Shown here piece after piece: positions 49,674-59,147 of a DNA stretch of 64,000 bases; the first letter of the stretch is position 1; each line of letters starts with the position of its first letter. Under the pieces are notes generated by a model. That model saw nothing but the letters and a program-made list of their open reading frames with translations, searched no databases and was not told the origin of the DNA. The stretch lies in assembly GCF_005280735.1 (NCBI RefSeq), contig NZ_CP040078.1:682001-746000 (forward strand), in the 5' to 3' direction. The position numbers were made by a program, and so were the translations under genes. The DNA is from Trinickia violacea (GTDB lineage Bacteria; Pseudomonadota; Gammaproteobacteria; Burkholderiales; Burkholderiaceae).

Positions 49674-50846
49674 CTAACCACGCCGGGGCTTAATACTCGC
49701 CGACCACTGCATCGCCGGCAGTTCGACGAGACGGTAGAACACGTAGGCCACGGCAATCGCGACCAGCATGAAGCCAAACGACGGCCAGATCGAAAGCTGC
49801 AGCGTCGAGCGAAACAGCACCGATGCGAGGCACACGAAAATCGGCAGGTGGATGAGGTACAGCGAGTAGCTGAAGTCGCCGAAGCGTCCGAGCACGCGAG
49901 CTGCGAGATTGGGTTTTCCGGACCCGTCCAACGCCTTGTACAGATAGCACGCAAAACCAAGCGCCCAAAGCTGAAACGCGCCGTATTGACCGAAGTGGAA
50001 CGCTACACAGCCAAGCCCGGTCAGCACCGCCGCTGCCGCGTACCAAAGCCAGGACTTGCGCGACTCGACTGCGCTTGCGGCGCGAATGTCGGCGATATAC
50101 GCGCCGATCGTCCACGACAGCCAGTAGGACGTGAAGAACTGCAGGTCATGGCGTTCGAGCACGAGCGCTGAGACGACATTCACCGCTGCCACGGCGCCCA
50201 GTACCGCGTTCATTCCAAAGCGCCGCCGCGCCGCAAAGAGAAGCGGGTAAATGGCGTAGAACTGCACTTCGAGCGACAACGTCCACAGCGCGCCGTTAGA
50301 CCCGTACGTATAGCCCGCCACGCCTTGCAGCGAAAACAGGTTGACGAGAAACGGCACCAGGCCGAACTCGCGAATCTTGTGGCTGACCGGCGGGAAATGG
50401 AGGCTGATCGTATCGAGCGCGAGCGTGAGCAGCAGTGCGGCGAGCAACACCGGATAGATACGTGCAAAGCGCCGCGCCCAGAAATTCCCCGCGTCGAGCC
50501 GGTATTGCGGGTTCGCGGCAAGCCGTATCGCCGAATTGCGATGAATACAGTAACCGCTGATGACGAAGAAGATCGGCACGCCCGCCGAGCCCCAGGCGAT
50601 CGGCAGCGTCAGGTAGCCGGCGATGGTGCTGAGATCCAAGGATCGACCGACCGTGCGGTGGAACTGCTCCATCCCGACCCAGACAACTTGCCGGCAATGA
50701 AAGTACGCGACCAGGAGCGCTGCAAAGCCGCGCATCGCATCGATGACGAAGTCCTTCGGGGCCGCCGCCGCTCGTGCCTCGGGCTTGCGGATGGCGGAGA
50801 ACGCGGGGTTCGCGACGGCTGTCTGCAACGCTTGGGAATCGCTCAT
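49674..50846 (-). CDS. Acyltransferase 3 family membrane protein
   Basis: The 390-residue product has the acyltransferase-3 features: an active-site region VIDAMRGFAALLVAYFHCRQ, VPIFFVISGYCIHRNSAIRL, and FWARRFARIYPVLLAALLLT, with about ten membrane helices in all. The first 30 residues are Ala-rich and hydrophilic. The role would be O-acylation of a surface sugar. It lies in the envelope-related part of the window, upstream of galU and divergent from it, but the exact acceptor is unknown. Confidence 0.85.
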   Translation of the reverse strand: MSDSQALQTAVANPAFSAIRKPEARAAAAPKDFVIDAMRGFAALLVAYFHCRQVVWVGMEQFHRTVGRSLDLSTIAGYLTLPIAWGSAGVPIFFVISGYCIHRNSAIRLAANPQYRLDAGNFWARRFARIYPVLLAALLLTLALDTISLHFPPVSHKIREFGLVPFLVNLFSLQGVAGYTYGSNGALWTLSLEVQFYAIYPLLFAARRRFGMNAVLGAVAAVNVVSALVLERHDLQFFTSYWLSWTIGAYIADIRAASAVESRKSWLWYAAAAVLTGLGCVAFHFGQYGAFQLWALGFACYLYKALDGSGKPNLAARVLGRFGDFSYSLYLIHLPIFVCLASVLFRSTLQLSIWPSFGFMLVAIAVAYVFYRLVELPAMQWSASIKPRRG

Positions 50847-51090
50847 TCGAGATCGTCGTCCGTGCTGTTGGGAAGTCTTGGCGCGGCATGCGAACCGGAC
50901 CGCGAGCCGCCCTTCATCCTAGCGCAGCGAGAATGCGCGAAATAAGGAAATTAATTCGCAAGCGCTATTCATTTTGATAGCTCCGTTGGAAATGATTTCC
51001 GGAAAAAATTCGCGTGCGAGAAGCACAAATTATTTGCCGATTTTTTCATGTTAATTTGACGTTCGGAACGATCAGACAAGGAGGTGCGTC

Positions 51091-51234
51091 ATGGACTTGC
51101 ATTGGGTTGCCGGCATCGTGGTGTTGTTGGTCCTGGTCGCGATCTCGGCCTATCGAGACGCGCTGAAGAACGAGCCGATCGGTCATTTCGGCATGGCCCA
51201 CGGCGATCTTCCGCAAATGGAAGAAATCGAATAG
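51091..51234 (+). CDS. Small single-helix membrane protein, 47 residues
   Basis: The ATG at 51091 is preceded by AGGAGGTG at a good distance. The peptide starts MDLHWVAG, has one hydrophobic helix (IVVLLVLVAISAY), then a polar tail ending MEEIE at the TAG at 51232-51234. The length and the single helix suggest a regulator or stabiliser of a membrane complex. It is followed by galU 165 bases downstream on the same strand. No relative was recognised. Confidence 0.6.
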   Translation: MDLHWVAGIVVLLVLVAISAYRDALKNEPIGHFGMAHGDLPQMEEIE

Positions 51235-51399
51235 CAAATGGATTTCTGAAGCAGGTCGAATTTACTCGATTCATTTCGGAAAATCGGTAAATCGGTAATT
51301 TCGAATTGAAGGCACACATTGGAGACATGAGCGGGTAAAAAGCGGCTGCCCGCGCATTTCATCTGCACGTTTTTTACATCACGACCGGGAATTCTCACG

Positions 51400-52287
51400 A
51401 TGTTGAAAGTCACCAAAGCCGTGTTCCCCGTAGCGGGCCTGGGCACACGGTTCCTTCCGGCAACAAAGGCAAGCCCCAAGGAGATGCTTCCCATCGTCGA
51501 CAAGCCGCTCATTCAGTACGCGGTCGAGGAGGCGATCGAGGCAGGGATTACCGAAATGATCTTCGTCACGGGGCGCAGCAAGCGCGCCATCGAAGATCAC
51601 TTCGACAAGTCGTACGAGATCGAGGCCGAGCTCGAGGCGCGCGGCAAGCAGAAGCTGCTCGATCTCGTGCGCAGCATCAAGCCGAGCCATGTCGACTGCT
51701 TCTATGTGCGCCAGCCGGAGGCGCTCGGCCTCGGCCATGCGGTGCTGTGCGCCGAGAAGCTCGTCGCCGATCATCCGTTCGCGGTGATCCTCGCCGACGA
51801 CTTGCTGCACGGTCCTCAGCCGGTGATGAAGCAGCTCGTCGACGTGTTCAATCACTATCACAGCTCAGTGGTGGGCGTCGAAGCGATCGCGCGCGAAGAC
51901 AGCCGGTCGTATGGCGTGGTCGAAGGGCGCGAGTGGGAAGAGGACGTCATCAAGCTGTCGGGCATCGTGGAAAAGCCTGCGCCGGAAGTCGCGCCGTCCA
52001 ATCTCGGCGTGGTCGGGCGCTACGTGCTGATGCCAAGCATCTTCGATCACATCAAGAAGCTGAAGCCGGGCGCAGGCGGTGAGCTGCAATTGACGGACGC
52101 GCTGCAATCGCTTCTCACCGAGGAGCAAGTGCTGGCTTACCGCTACTACGGCACGCGTTTCGACTGTGGCAGCAAGCTCGGGTATCTGAAGGCGACCGTC
52201 GAGCTGGCGCTGCGTCACCCTGAAGTCAGCAAGGAATTCGAAGCGTACTTGCGCGGCTGCTTGCCGGCTTTTGCGACTGCCGCCTGA
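51400..52287 (+). CDS. galU: UTP-glucose-1-phosphate uridylyltransferase
   Basis: The 295-residue product starts with the GalU signature KAVFPVAGLGTRFLPATKAS, followed by KEMLPIVDKPLIQYAVEEAI, with the nucleotide-binding motif near residue 10-20. Further landmarks are LGHAVLCAEKLVADHPFAVI and LADDLLHG, and the metal-site FDCGSKLGYLKATVELALRH near the C-terminus. It makes UDP-glucose for envelope glycans and osmoprotectant synthesis. A strong terminator follows. It lies in a row of surface-glycan genes, consistent with polysaccharide supply. Confidence 0.96.
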   Translation: MLKVTKAVFPVAGLGTRFLPATKASPKEMLPIVDKPLIQYAVEEAIEAGITEMIFVTGRSKRAIEDHFDKSYEIEAELEARGKQKLLDLVRSIKPSHVDCFYVRQPEALGLGHAVLCAEKLVADHPFAVILADDLLHGPQPVMKQLVDVFNHYHSSVVGVEAIAREDSRSYGVVEGREWEEDVIKLSGIVEKPAPEVAPSNLGVVGRYVLMPSIFDHIKKLKPGAGGELQLTDALQSLLTEEQVLAYRYYGTRFDCGSKLGYLKATVELALRHPEVSKEFEAYLRGCLPAFATAA

Positions 52288-52321
52288 GACTGCTTCTCTT
52301 CATTGATCGCGTGTCCCCATT

Positions 52322-52363
52322 GGCATTGCCTCCGTAACGACGTTGCGGGGCGATGCCTTTTTT
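52322..52363 (+). terminator. Rho-independent terminator of galU
   Basis: The outer stem GGCATTGCC pairs with GGCGATGCC, with one wobble, and the inner stem CCGTAA with TTGCGG. TTTTTT follows at once. Confidence 0.85.
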
Positions 52364-52444
52364 CTTTGCGGCGCCGCTTCGAAGACTCGGAAGAGGAGCG
52401 CGGCGTTCGCGACCGCGGCTTACTTCGAATAGCGCGGTAACCAG

Positions 52445-53584
52445 TCAATACGGTTGCGGCTCCACACCCACGCGCACGCGGCTCCGCAGCGCAGCCTCGA
52501 TCGGCTTCTTTAGCGCGAGCACGCGTTTTTCCAGCAGATGCCACGACAAGTGCGCGAGCAGGAACGAAAGCTGAAATTGCAGCACGATGGGCAGCGCATG
52601 CTGTAACGCGATCGGCACATGCAGCCGCGCGTAGAGCGCGGGCGCCTCGCCGAGCTTCGTCGGGATGAGGTTGTGAAAAAGATAGAACCCGTAGCTGATC
52701 TTGCCGAGGTAGTCGAGGGCGGGTGTATCCAGTGCGCTAACAAGCGAGCTGTCTTGCCGGTTGACGACGTGAAGAAAGACCCCGCACAGCGAGACGGAAA
52801 GGCCGAGATCGATCCATCCGAGCGCTACGGAGCTCAGCGCGGGCGCCCATAGCGGCTGCGAAACGCAGATGCCTGTTCCGGCAAGTGCCATCGCCAGCCA
52901 TGACGTACGGCGCGCATAAGCGGCAACTTGGGCGCCAATTTGCGCATCGTCGCGTGCCATGCCGCACATCCCGCCTAGCGCGAGCAGCGCGAAATTCCAC
53001 GGCGAAAGCGCGTAAATCAACGGCTGGCTTGCGCCGCTCGCGTAAAGCACGAGATGCAGCACCGCGCAGATCGCGACGATCGCCGCGCACAAACGCAAAT
53101 GCACCGATGCCCGCGTCAACACCAGTGCGAAAGGCGCGACGAGATAGAACTGCTGCTCGATCGCGAGGCTCCAGAAGTGCGAGACGGTCCCGGGCCACTT
53201 TCCGATGACGACGCCGATCCAGAAGTTCGAGAGAAACGCGAAGTGCCACGCGAGCCCAAGATGGACGCCGCGCTGATAGAAGAGCCGATGGGCGATCGCC
53301 AGCGCGATCAGCAGCAGGTAGTAGACCGGAAAGATGCGCAGCGCGCGCTTGACGAAGAACACCGCAATGACAATGCGGCCTTGCTGCGTGCCGTGCTCGA
53401 TGCCGGCGCGGTTGCGATGCAGCTCGCCGACGATCAGAAACCCGCTGATGAAGAAGAAGATCCAGACGCCGAGCTTGCCTGCATCGATGGCCTCGAAATG
53501 CGCCTTGTGCGACAGGAAAACCAGAATGACCGCCAGCGCTCTGAGACCGTTCAAGCCCTTCACGTGCTTCGTACTGTTCTCCAT
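52445..53584 (-). CDS. Acyltransferase 3 family membrane protein
   Basis: The 379-residue product has KHVKGLNGLRALAVILVFLS with the active-site His in SHKAHFEA, GVWIFFFISGFLIVGELHRN and FFVKRALRIFPVYYLLLIAL, then about eight further helices. A longer in-frame extension exists upstream, but MENSTKHVKGLN at 53584 is the natural family start. It probably acylates a surface glycan in the inner membrane. It is the third such enzyme in the window and converges on galU. Confidence 0.85.
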   Translation of the reverse strand: MENSTKHVKGLNGLRALAVILVFLSHKAHFEAIDAGKLGVWIFFFISGFLIVGELHRNRAGIEHGTQQGRIVIAVFFVKRALRIFPVYYLLLIALAIAHRLFYQRGVHLGLAWHFAFLSNFWIGVVIGKWPGTVSHFWSLAIEQQFYLVAPFALVLTRASVHLRLCAAIVAICAVLHLVLYASGASQPLIYALSPWNFALLALGGMCGMARDDAQIGAQVAAYARRTSWLAMALAGTGICVSQPLWAPALSSVALGWIDLGLSVSLCGVFLHVVNRQDSSLVSALDTPALDYLGKISYGFYLFHNLIPTKLGEAPALYARLHVPIALQHALPIVLQFQLSFLLAHLSWHLLEKRVLALKKPIEAALRSRVRVGVEPQPY

Positions 53585-53851
53585 AGTCGTTCCAGAGCAC
53601 GAATGACGCGAAAGTATAGGCAGGCATTTATTCGCGATTAATTCTGAAGACTTCTCCAAAGGCGACAATCGTCTTTCGCGGCTGCAATCAATATTGGCAA
53701 TTTGAAAGATTGCGACGGGTCGCGCGGGCCTAAGCCAAGCGTAAATTTTCGTAACCGGAATAAGCGGCGCTGTAATGTGGATGACAGCGGGCGCGGGTAT
53801 GCTTCGGGCGCCCGCATCCAGGCCCCACGAACGGATTCCACCCCTACGGCG

Positions 53852-55243
53852 ATGACACGAGACTCCGACCCCGCCAGCGGCGCGCCGCCAGCGGCGCAGC
53901 CGCCCGACGCGCTGGTCCGCGCGCTCGCCACCGTGCCGCGAGACGCCGCGTTGCATCGCTCGATGGCGGACGCAAGGCGAACGCAAGGCGACGAGCTTGG
54001 CGCAGTCGCGCACTTGATCGCCGCGCAAACCCTCGATGCGTATGCGGCGGGGTCTCCCGATGCATCGGTCGGCGACTTGTGCATGGTTGCCACGGGCTAC
54101 TTCATGAAGGGCGATAGCGAAACGGCCGCCAGCTGGTACCGGCTAGTGCTCGCCATCGATCCGCGCACTGCGATCGCTTATCAGAATCTCGCCGCCATTC
54201 ATGCGACCGAGGGCCGTAACGCGGAAGCCGAAGCGTGCCGCGCCAAGGCCTATGAAATTCAACGCGTGTTCGTCGAACGCTCGGGCGAGCCGGTTCGCGA
54301 CGTGCTGATACTGTGCACGGGCGCGGGTGCCGGCAATGTGCCGTTCGACGCGCTGCTGCCGAGCGCCACGTGCGGCCGGATCAAATACGCGATCGACTAC
54401 GCGCACGACACCGAAGACACGCGTCTGCCGCCGTATGACCTTGTCTTCAACGCGATTGGCGACCCGGACGCCGCCGCGCCGCTTGCCGGCCGGCTCGAGC
54501 GATTCGCAGCGCGTTGCGAGCGCGCCTTGCTCAACCCGCCCACCGCGATAGAGCGGACGTTTCGCGATCGGCTGCCCGGCTTGCTGAACGATCTCGATGG
54601 CGTCGTGACGGCCGCTTGCATTCGCTCGGAAACGCCGCCCGCGTCGCGCGCCGAGCTCGACGAGCGGCTGTCCGCCGGCGGGCTCGCCTTGCCGGTATTG
54701 GCGCGTCCCGGTGCGACGCATGGCGGCGAAGGTCTCGCGCGCTGCGACTCGCTCGACGCGCTCGAAGCGAAGCTGAAGACGCTCGACGGCACGCACTATC
54801 TGACTGCGTTCTCCGACTATCGCTCGGCCGACGGCTACTACCGCAAGTACCGGATGATCTTCGTCGACCGCGAGCCTTACCCCTACCATCTCGCGATTTC
54901 GCCGCATTGGATGGTGCATTACTTTTCTGCCGAGATGGAACCGCACGCCTGGAAGCTCGACGAAGAGCGACGCTTTCTCGACGATCCGCGTGCCGCGCTC
55001 GGCGGCGGCGCGATGGATGCGGTCACCGCAATCGCCCGCACACTCGACTTGGACTACGGCGGCATCGATTTCACCGTGCTGCCCGATGAACGCGTCTTCG
55101 TCTTCGAAGCGAATGCGACGATGCTGGCGCACTTCGAACGCGGCGACGGTGTGCTCGCGCATAAGAACCCGCATGTGCAGCGTATCGTCGGCGCGTTCGA
55201 GCAGATGCTGGCGCGTCGAACCATCACTAGGGGCGGCGCGTGA
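53852..55243 (+). CDS. TPR and ATP-grasp-like protein
   Basis: The 463-residue protein has an N-terminal tetratricopeptide region (about 20-140; DAALHRSMADARRTQGDELG, GYFMKGDSETAASWYRLVLA, AIAYQNLAAIHATEGRNAEA). A middle domain of unknown fold follows, then an ATP-grasp-like C-terminal part. The metal-binding region is LDYGGIDFTVLPDERVFVFE with Asp406, Glu419 and Asn421 (EANATM) in the usual ATP-grasp pattern. Such enzymes ligate carboxylates to amines. Its stop codon overlaps the GTG of the SerC-like gene, so they are coupled. The start at 53852 is the best ATG, since upstream codons look non-coding. Confidence 0.75.
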   Translation: MTRDSDPASGAPPAAQPPDALVRALATVPRDAALHRSMADARRTQGDELGAVAHLIAAQTLDAYAAGSPDASVGDLCMVATGYFMKGDSETAASWYRLVLAIDPRTAIAYQNLAAIHATEGRNAEAEACRAKAYEIQRVFVERSGEPVRDVLILCTGAGAGNVPFDALLPSATCGRIKYAIDYAHDTEDTRLPPYDLVFNAIGDPDAAAPLAGRLERFAARCERALLNPPTAIERTFRDRLPGLLNDLDGVVTAACIRSETPPASRAELDERLSAGGLALPVLARPGATHGGEGLARCDSLDALEAKLKTLDGTHYLTAFSDYRSADGYYRKYRMIFVDREPYPYHLAISPHWMVHYFSAEMEPHAWKLDEERRFLDDPRAALGGGAMDAVTAIARTLDLDYGGIDFTVLPDERVFVFEANATMLAHFERGDGVLAHKNPHVQRIVGAFEQMLARRTITRGGA

Positions 55244-56331
55244 ACGAGCAAAAAAATTTCTCGGGCGGCCCCGGCGCACTGCCGCTTGCCGTATTGCGCC
55301 AAACGCGCGACGCCATCGAGGCATTGCCCGAGACGGGGCTCTCCGTGCTCGGCATGAGCCACCGGTCCGCGTGGTTCCGCGCTGTGCTCGACGAAGCCGA
55401 ACAGAACCTGCGCACGCTGCTCGGCATTCCGAGCCACTATCACGTGCTGTTCATGCAGGGCGGCAGCAGCCTGCAGTTCTCGATGCTGCCGATGAATTTC
55501 TTGCGCGGCACGAAGCAGCGCGCCGAATACATCGTCTCCGGCTACTGGAGCGCAAAGGCGCCGCCGGAAGCGCGTCACGAAGGGCCGGTGAGTGTCGTCT
55601 GGGACGGCTATGACGGAGGCTATACACGCTTGCCGCACGCGGACGAATTGCCGTTGTCGCGCCATGCCGCGTATCTGCACTACGTGTCGAACGAAACGGT
55701 CGAGGGCCTGGAATTTGCCGGTGTTCCCGGGTTGCCCGACGTGCCGCTCGTGTGCGACATGTCGTCGAATCTGCTCGCGGGGCCCGTCGATATCGAACGC
55801 TACGCGATGATCTACGCGCATGCGCAAAAGAACCTTGGGCCATCCGGCGTCACGGTCGTCATTCTGCGTGACGACTTCGCGCGACGTGCGCGCGGCTCGT
55901 TGCCGACGATGCTCGATTACCGCACGCATATCGACACGCGCTCGCTCTACAACACCCCGCCCGTATTCGCGATCTACGTGCTGATGCTCGTCACACGCTG
56001 GCTGCGCGACGACATCGGCGGCGTGGCGGCCATGGCCGACATCAACCACGCAAAAGCGCGGACGGTGTACGGCGCGCTCGATGCGCATCCCGGCTTTTAT
56101 CGCGTGCATGCGGAGCGGCCCTATCGCTCGTCGATGAACATTGCGTTTCGCTTGCCCGATGCGGTCACGGAGACGCTGTTCCTCGACGCGGCGAAACGCG
56201 ACGGCTTTCATGGCCTCGAAGGGCACCGCTCGATTGGCGGTTTGCGTGCTTCGCTATACAACGCGGTGACACCGGAAGCTACGGCAGCGCTTGCGCAATG
56301 GCTGACCGATTTCGCGCAGCGATACGGCTGA
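55240..56331 (+). CDS. serC: SerC-family phosphoserine aminotransferase paralogue
   Basis: The 363-residue product matches SerC in length and order: FSGGPGALPLAVLRQTRDAI, LSVLGMSHRSAWFRAVLDEA, VLFMQGGSSLQFSMLPMNFL, and the pyridoxal lysine Lys197 in AHAQKNLGPSGVTVVI, with VGYWSAK-type cofactor and GLRASLYNAV C-terminal blocks. SerC makes phosphoserine from 3-phosphohydroxypyruvate. The usual Burkholderia serC lies with pheA and hisC elsewhere, so this is probably a second copy with another substrate. The GTG start overlaps the stop of the ATP-grasp gene. Confidence 0.88.
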   Translation: MNEQKNFSGGPGALPLAVLRQTRDAIEALPETGLSVLGMSHRSAWFRAVLDEAEQNLRTLLGIPSHYHVLFMQGGSSLQFSMLPMNFLRGTKQRAEYIVSGYWSAKAPPEARHEGPVSVVWDGYDGGYTRLPHADELPLSRHAAYLHYVSNETVEGLEFAGVPGLPDVPLVCDMSSNLLAGPVDIERYAMIYAHAQKNLGPSGVTVVILRDDFARRARGSLPTMLDYRTHIDTRSLYNTPPVFAIYVLMLVTRWLRDDIGGVAAMADINHAKARTVYGALDAHPGFYRVHAERPYRSSMNIAFRLPDAVTETLFLDAAKRDGFHGLEGHRSIGGLRASLYNAVTPEATAALAQWLTDFAQRYG

Positions 56332-56377
56332 TCGGCATTCGCACGCGCGTCAATCGCTAGCGGTCTATATTCCAAAA

Positions 56378-56394
56378 GCGACTTCTAAAGTCGC
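56378..56394 (-). terminator. Small hairpin after the SerC-like gene
   Basis: A perfect seven-base stem (GCGACTT/AAGTCGC) encloses a three-base loop. A short T-run (TTTT) follows only on the minus strand, so its terminating role for the plus-strand gene is doubtful. Confidence 0.4.
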
Positions 56395-56541
56395 ATCGAA
56401 AATACCGCTTCGCAATTTTTAAAGTGGTCTACTCCAATTCACAAATTGGACATGATCGCTTTCTATCCTTAAGCGCCAAACCGTATGGCGCCTTTCCAAT
56501 TCTTGTTGCGCCGACGCTCATTTCGCGCGTGGAGAGAGATC

Positions 56542-56823
56542 GTGCACATCAGGTCCCGTTTCGTTTGCGTTTGCACAATCGCATTCGCGTGCGTAGCCGT
56601 GGCTGCTTGCAGCAATGACGACGGCTCGAGCGTGCAAGGGCAGCGAAGCGCGGCAGAACGCTCGCCGCAGTTGCCCGGCATATCGCAGTTCGCGGACACG
56701 CACGTGAACGCGCAACAAGCTCCGCTTCTCGCACAAGGTTTCGATACACCGCAGCCGGGCGCCGCAACAGGCGCATCGGCGCCGCGTCCGCTTCTTCCAC
56801 CCGTATTCCACACGGCGGATTGA
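56542..56823 (+). CDS. Small predicted lipoprotein
   Basis: The 93-residue product starts at GTG (56542), preceded by GGAGAGAG. It has a signal sequence ending with a lipobox (VAVAAC), then SNDDGSSVQGQRSAAERSPQ and a Pro/Ala-rich tail (PGAATGASAPRPLLPP). The upstream ATG (56485) would place Arg-rich residues before the signal and is less likely. It is probably an outer-membrane-anchored linker-like lipoprotein of unknown role. It sits between the SerC-like gene and the phospholipase gene. Confidence 0.6.
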   Translation: MHIRSRFVCVCTIAFACVAVAACSNDDGSSVQGQRSAAERSPQLPGISQFADTHVNAQQAPLLAQGFDTPQPGAATGASAPRPLLPPVFHTAD

Positions 56824-56972
56824 ATTAGACGCAGCTCGTTTTATTCGCTTTTCCGCTGTCCGCTTTTTCGTGCTTTTCGCAGTTCGGTTGTCCCCCCAAA
56901 AGGCTGTATTCACCGACGCGTATCGCCCGCTCGCGTGCCGTCTTATTCCATCCTTATCCAAAAGAAACGAAT

Positions 56973-59087
56973 ATGACTTCGAATAGCCGACGTGACTTTC
57001 TGCGCGCCACCGCTCAAGCGGCCGGCGCCGCAGCCGCGATGGGTGCGTTGCCCGCTGGCATCCGCAACGCACTCGCCATTCCCGCCAACAATGCGACCAA
57101 GAGCATCGAGGACGTGCAGCACATCGTCATCCTGATGCAGGAGAACCGCTCGTTCGACCACTACTTCGGCACGCTGCGAGGCGTGCGCGGATACGGTGAC
57201 AAGCGCACCATCACGCTGCCCACGGGCAAGCCGGTCTGGTATCAGCCGCTCGCGGGCGACCTCGGGTATGTGCTGCCGTTCCGCCCGAGCGCACCCGATC
57301 TCGGCCTGCAGTTCATCCAGGACTTGCCGCACGACTGGAACACGACGCACACAGCCTGGAACAGCGGCAACTACGACCAGTGGGTGCCGGCCAAGGGCAC
57401 GACGACGATGGCCTACCTGACGCGTCAGGACATCCCGTTCCACTACCAGCTCGCCGACGCGTTCACGATTTGCGATGCGTACCACTGCTCGGGCATGACG
57501 CCGACCGACCCGAACCGCTACTACATGTGGACCGGCTGGGTGGGCAACGACGGCAGCGGCGGCGGCCCGGTCATCGACAACGCGGAAGCGGGCTACGGAT
57601 GGTCGACCTATCCCGAAGTGCTTCAGCAAGCGGGCATTTCGTGGAAGATCTATCAGGACATCGGCACGGGCCTGAACGCGGCCGGTTCGTGGGGCTGGAC
57701 GAGCGATGCGTACATCGGCAACTACGGCGACAACTCGCTCCTGTACTTCAACCAGTATCGCAACGCGCAGCCGGGCAACCCGCTCTACGACAACGCGCGC
57801 ACCGGCACCAACGTCGCGGTGAGCGGCGGCTATTTCGACATCCTCAAGCAAGACGTGGCGAACGGCACGCTGCCGCAAGTGTCGTGGATCGTCGCGCCGG
57901 AAGCGTATTCGGAGCATCCGAACTGGCCGGCGAACTACGGTGCGTGGTACGTCGATCAAGTGCTGCAGATCCTGACCTCGAATCCCGAAGTGTGGAGCAA
58001 GACGGTGCTGCTCGTCACCTACGACGAGAACGACGGCTTCTTCGATCACGTCGCGCCGCCGTATGCGCCGTGGTCGAGCGCGGAGGGCTTGTCGACGGTC
58101 GATACGAACAACGAATACTTCACGGGCAACTCGACGTATTCAGCGGGCCCCTATGGCCTCGGACCGCGCGTGCCGATGCTCGTGGTGTCGCCGTGGTCCA
58201 AGGGTGGCTGGGTGTGCTCGGAGACCTTCGACCACACGTCGATCATCCGCTTCATCGAGCGCCGCTTCGGCCATCATCACAACCTCTCCGAGTCGAACAT
58301 CACCGCGTGGCGCCGTGCGGTGTGCGGTGACCTCACGCGCGCCTTCGACTTCACGAACCCGAACGCCGCGTTCCCGACGCTGCCGAGCACGAGCGGCTAC
58401 GTGCCGCCCGATCAGAATCGTCACCCGAGCTACGTGCCGGTTCCGCCGCTCGTCCAGGCGATTCCGCAGCAAGAGCCCGGCGTGCGTCCGGCGCGCGCGC
58501 TGCCGTACGAGCTGTTCGTGCGCGGTCTGCCGCAAGCGAACCAAGGCAAGTTCAATATCGAGTTCGTCAACTCGGGCCAGGCCGGCGCCGCGTTCTCCGT
58601 TTTCGCCGCACACAGCACGGGCGCGCCGCGTGCGTACACGGTCGAAGCGGGCAAGCGGCTCAAGGATCAGCTCGCGTTGAACTCGGACGGCAGCTACGGC
58701 TTCGCCGTGCACGGCCCGAACGGGTTCTTCCGCCGCCTCGCCGGCAAGGCGGTGGCGATGCACTGGTGGAGCGGGACGGACGCGGCGATTCCGGATGTCG
58801 CGGAAGGGTATGACGTCGCCAACGGCAATATCCAGTTGACGCTCAAGAACACGGGCAACGCGGCGTGCCAGTTCACGATCTTCAACGCGTTCGACCGTGG
58901 CAATCTGATTCGCCGGTCGGTGGCGGGCGGCGACAGCGTCAACCTGTATATCGATCTGCGTGCGCAATACGGCTGGTACGACCTGCGCGTGACGGTCGAT
59001 ACGGACGCGTCGTTCGAGCGTTGGCTGGCCGGTCACGTCGAAACGGGCAGCAGCAGCATGAGCGATCCGGCGCTGGGTCAGTCGTGA
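56973..59087 (+). CDS. plcN: Phosphocholine-specific phospholipase C
   Basis: The 704-residue protein starts with a Tat signal (SRRDFLRATAQAAGAAAAMG) and matches non-haemolytic PlcN in length. The acid-phosphatase-like catalytic core begins IVILMQENRSFDHYFGTLRG, with metal-site residues in NRSFDHYFG and TYDENDGFFDHVAPPYAPWS. The C-terminal half has two beta-sandwich repeats (LPYELFVRGLPQANQGKFNI, DVANGNIQLTLKNTGNAACQ). It hydrolyses phosphatidylcholine outside the cytoplasm. It has its own promoter region and a strong terminator downstream. Confidence 0.95.
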   Translation: MTSNSRRDFLRATAQAAGAAAAMGALPAGIRNALAIPANNATKSIEDVQHIVILMQENRSFDHYFGTLRGVRGYGDKRTITLPTGKPVWYQPLAGDLGYVLPFRPSAPDLGLQFIQDLPHDWNTTHTAWNSGNYDQWVPAKGTTTMAYLTRQDIPFHYQLADAFTICDAYHCSGMTPTDPNRYYMWTGWVGNDGSGGGPVIDNAEAGYGWSTYPEVLQQAGISWKIYQDIGTGLNAAGSWGWTSDAYIGNYGDNSLLYFNQYRNAQPGNPLYDNARTGTNVAVSGGYFDILKQDVANGTLPQVSWIVAPEAYSEHPNWPANYGAWYVDQVLQILTSNPEVWSKTVLLVTYDENDGFFDHVAPPYAPWSSAEGLSTVDTNNEYFTGNSTYSAGPYGLGPRVPMLVVSPWSKGGWVCSETFDHTSIIRFIERRFGHHHNLSESNITAWRRAVCGDLTRAFDFTNPNAAFPTLPSTSGYVPPDQNRHPSYVPVPPLVQAIPQQEPGVRPARALPYELFVRGLPQANQGKFNIEFVNSGQAGAAFSVFAAHSTGAPRAYTVEAGKRLKDQLALNSDGSYGFAVHGPNGFFRRLAGKAVAMHWWSGTDAAIPDVAEGYDVANGNIQLTLKNTGNAACQFTIFNAFDRGNLIRRSVAGGDSVNLYIDLRAQYGWYDLRVTVDTDASFERWLAGHVETGSSSMSDPALGQS

Positions 59088-59147
59088 TTGAGCGTTGCAG
59101 CGGTTGAGATAGCAGCACACTGAACCCGCGCTTCAGGCGGGTTCGTG

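Noticed and set aside
52445..54028. 527-residue acyltransferase with a long N-terminal extension
   Set aside because: The first 148 codons overlap the upstream region with no conserved pattern; the family start is at 53584.
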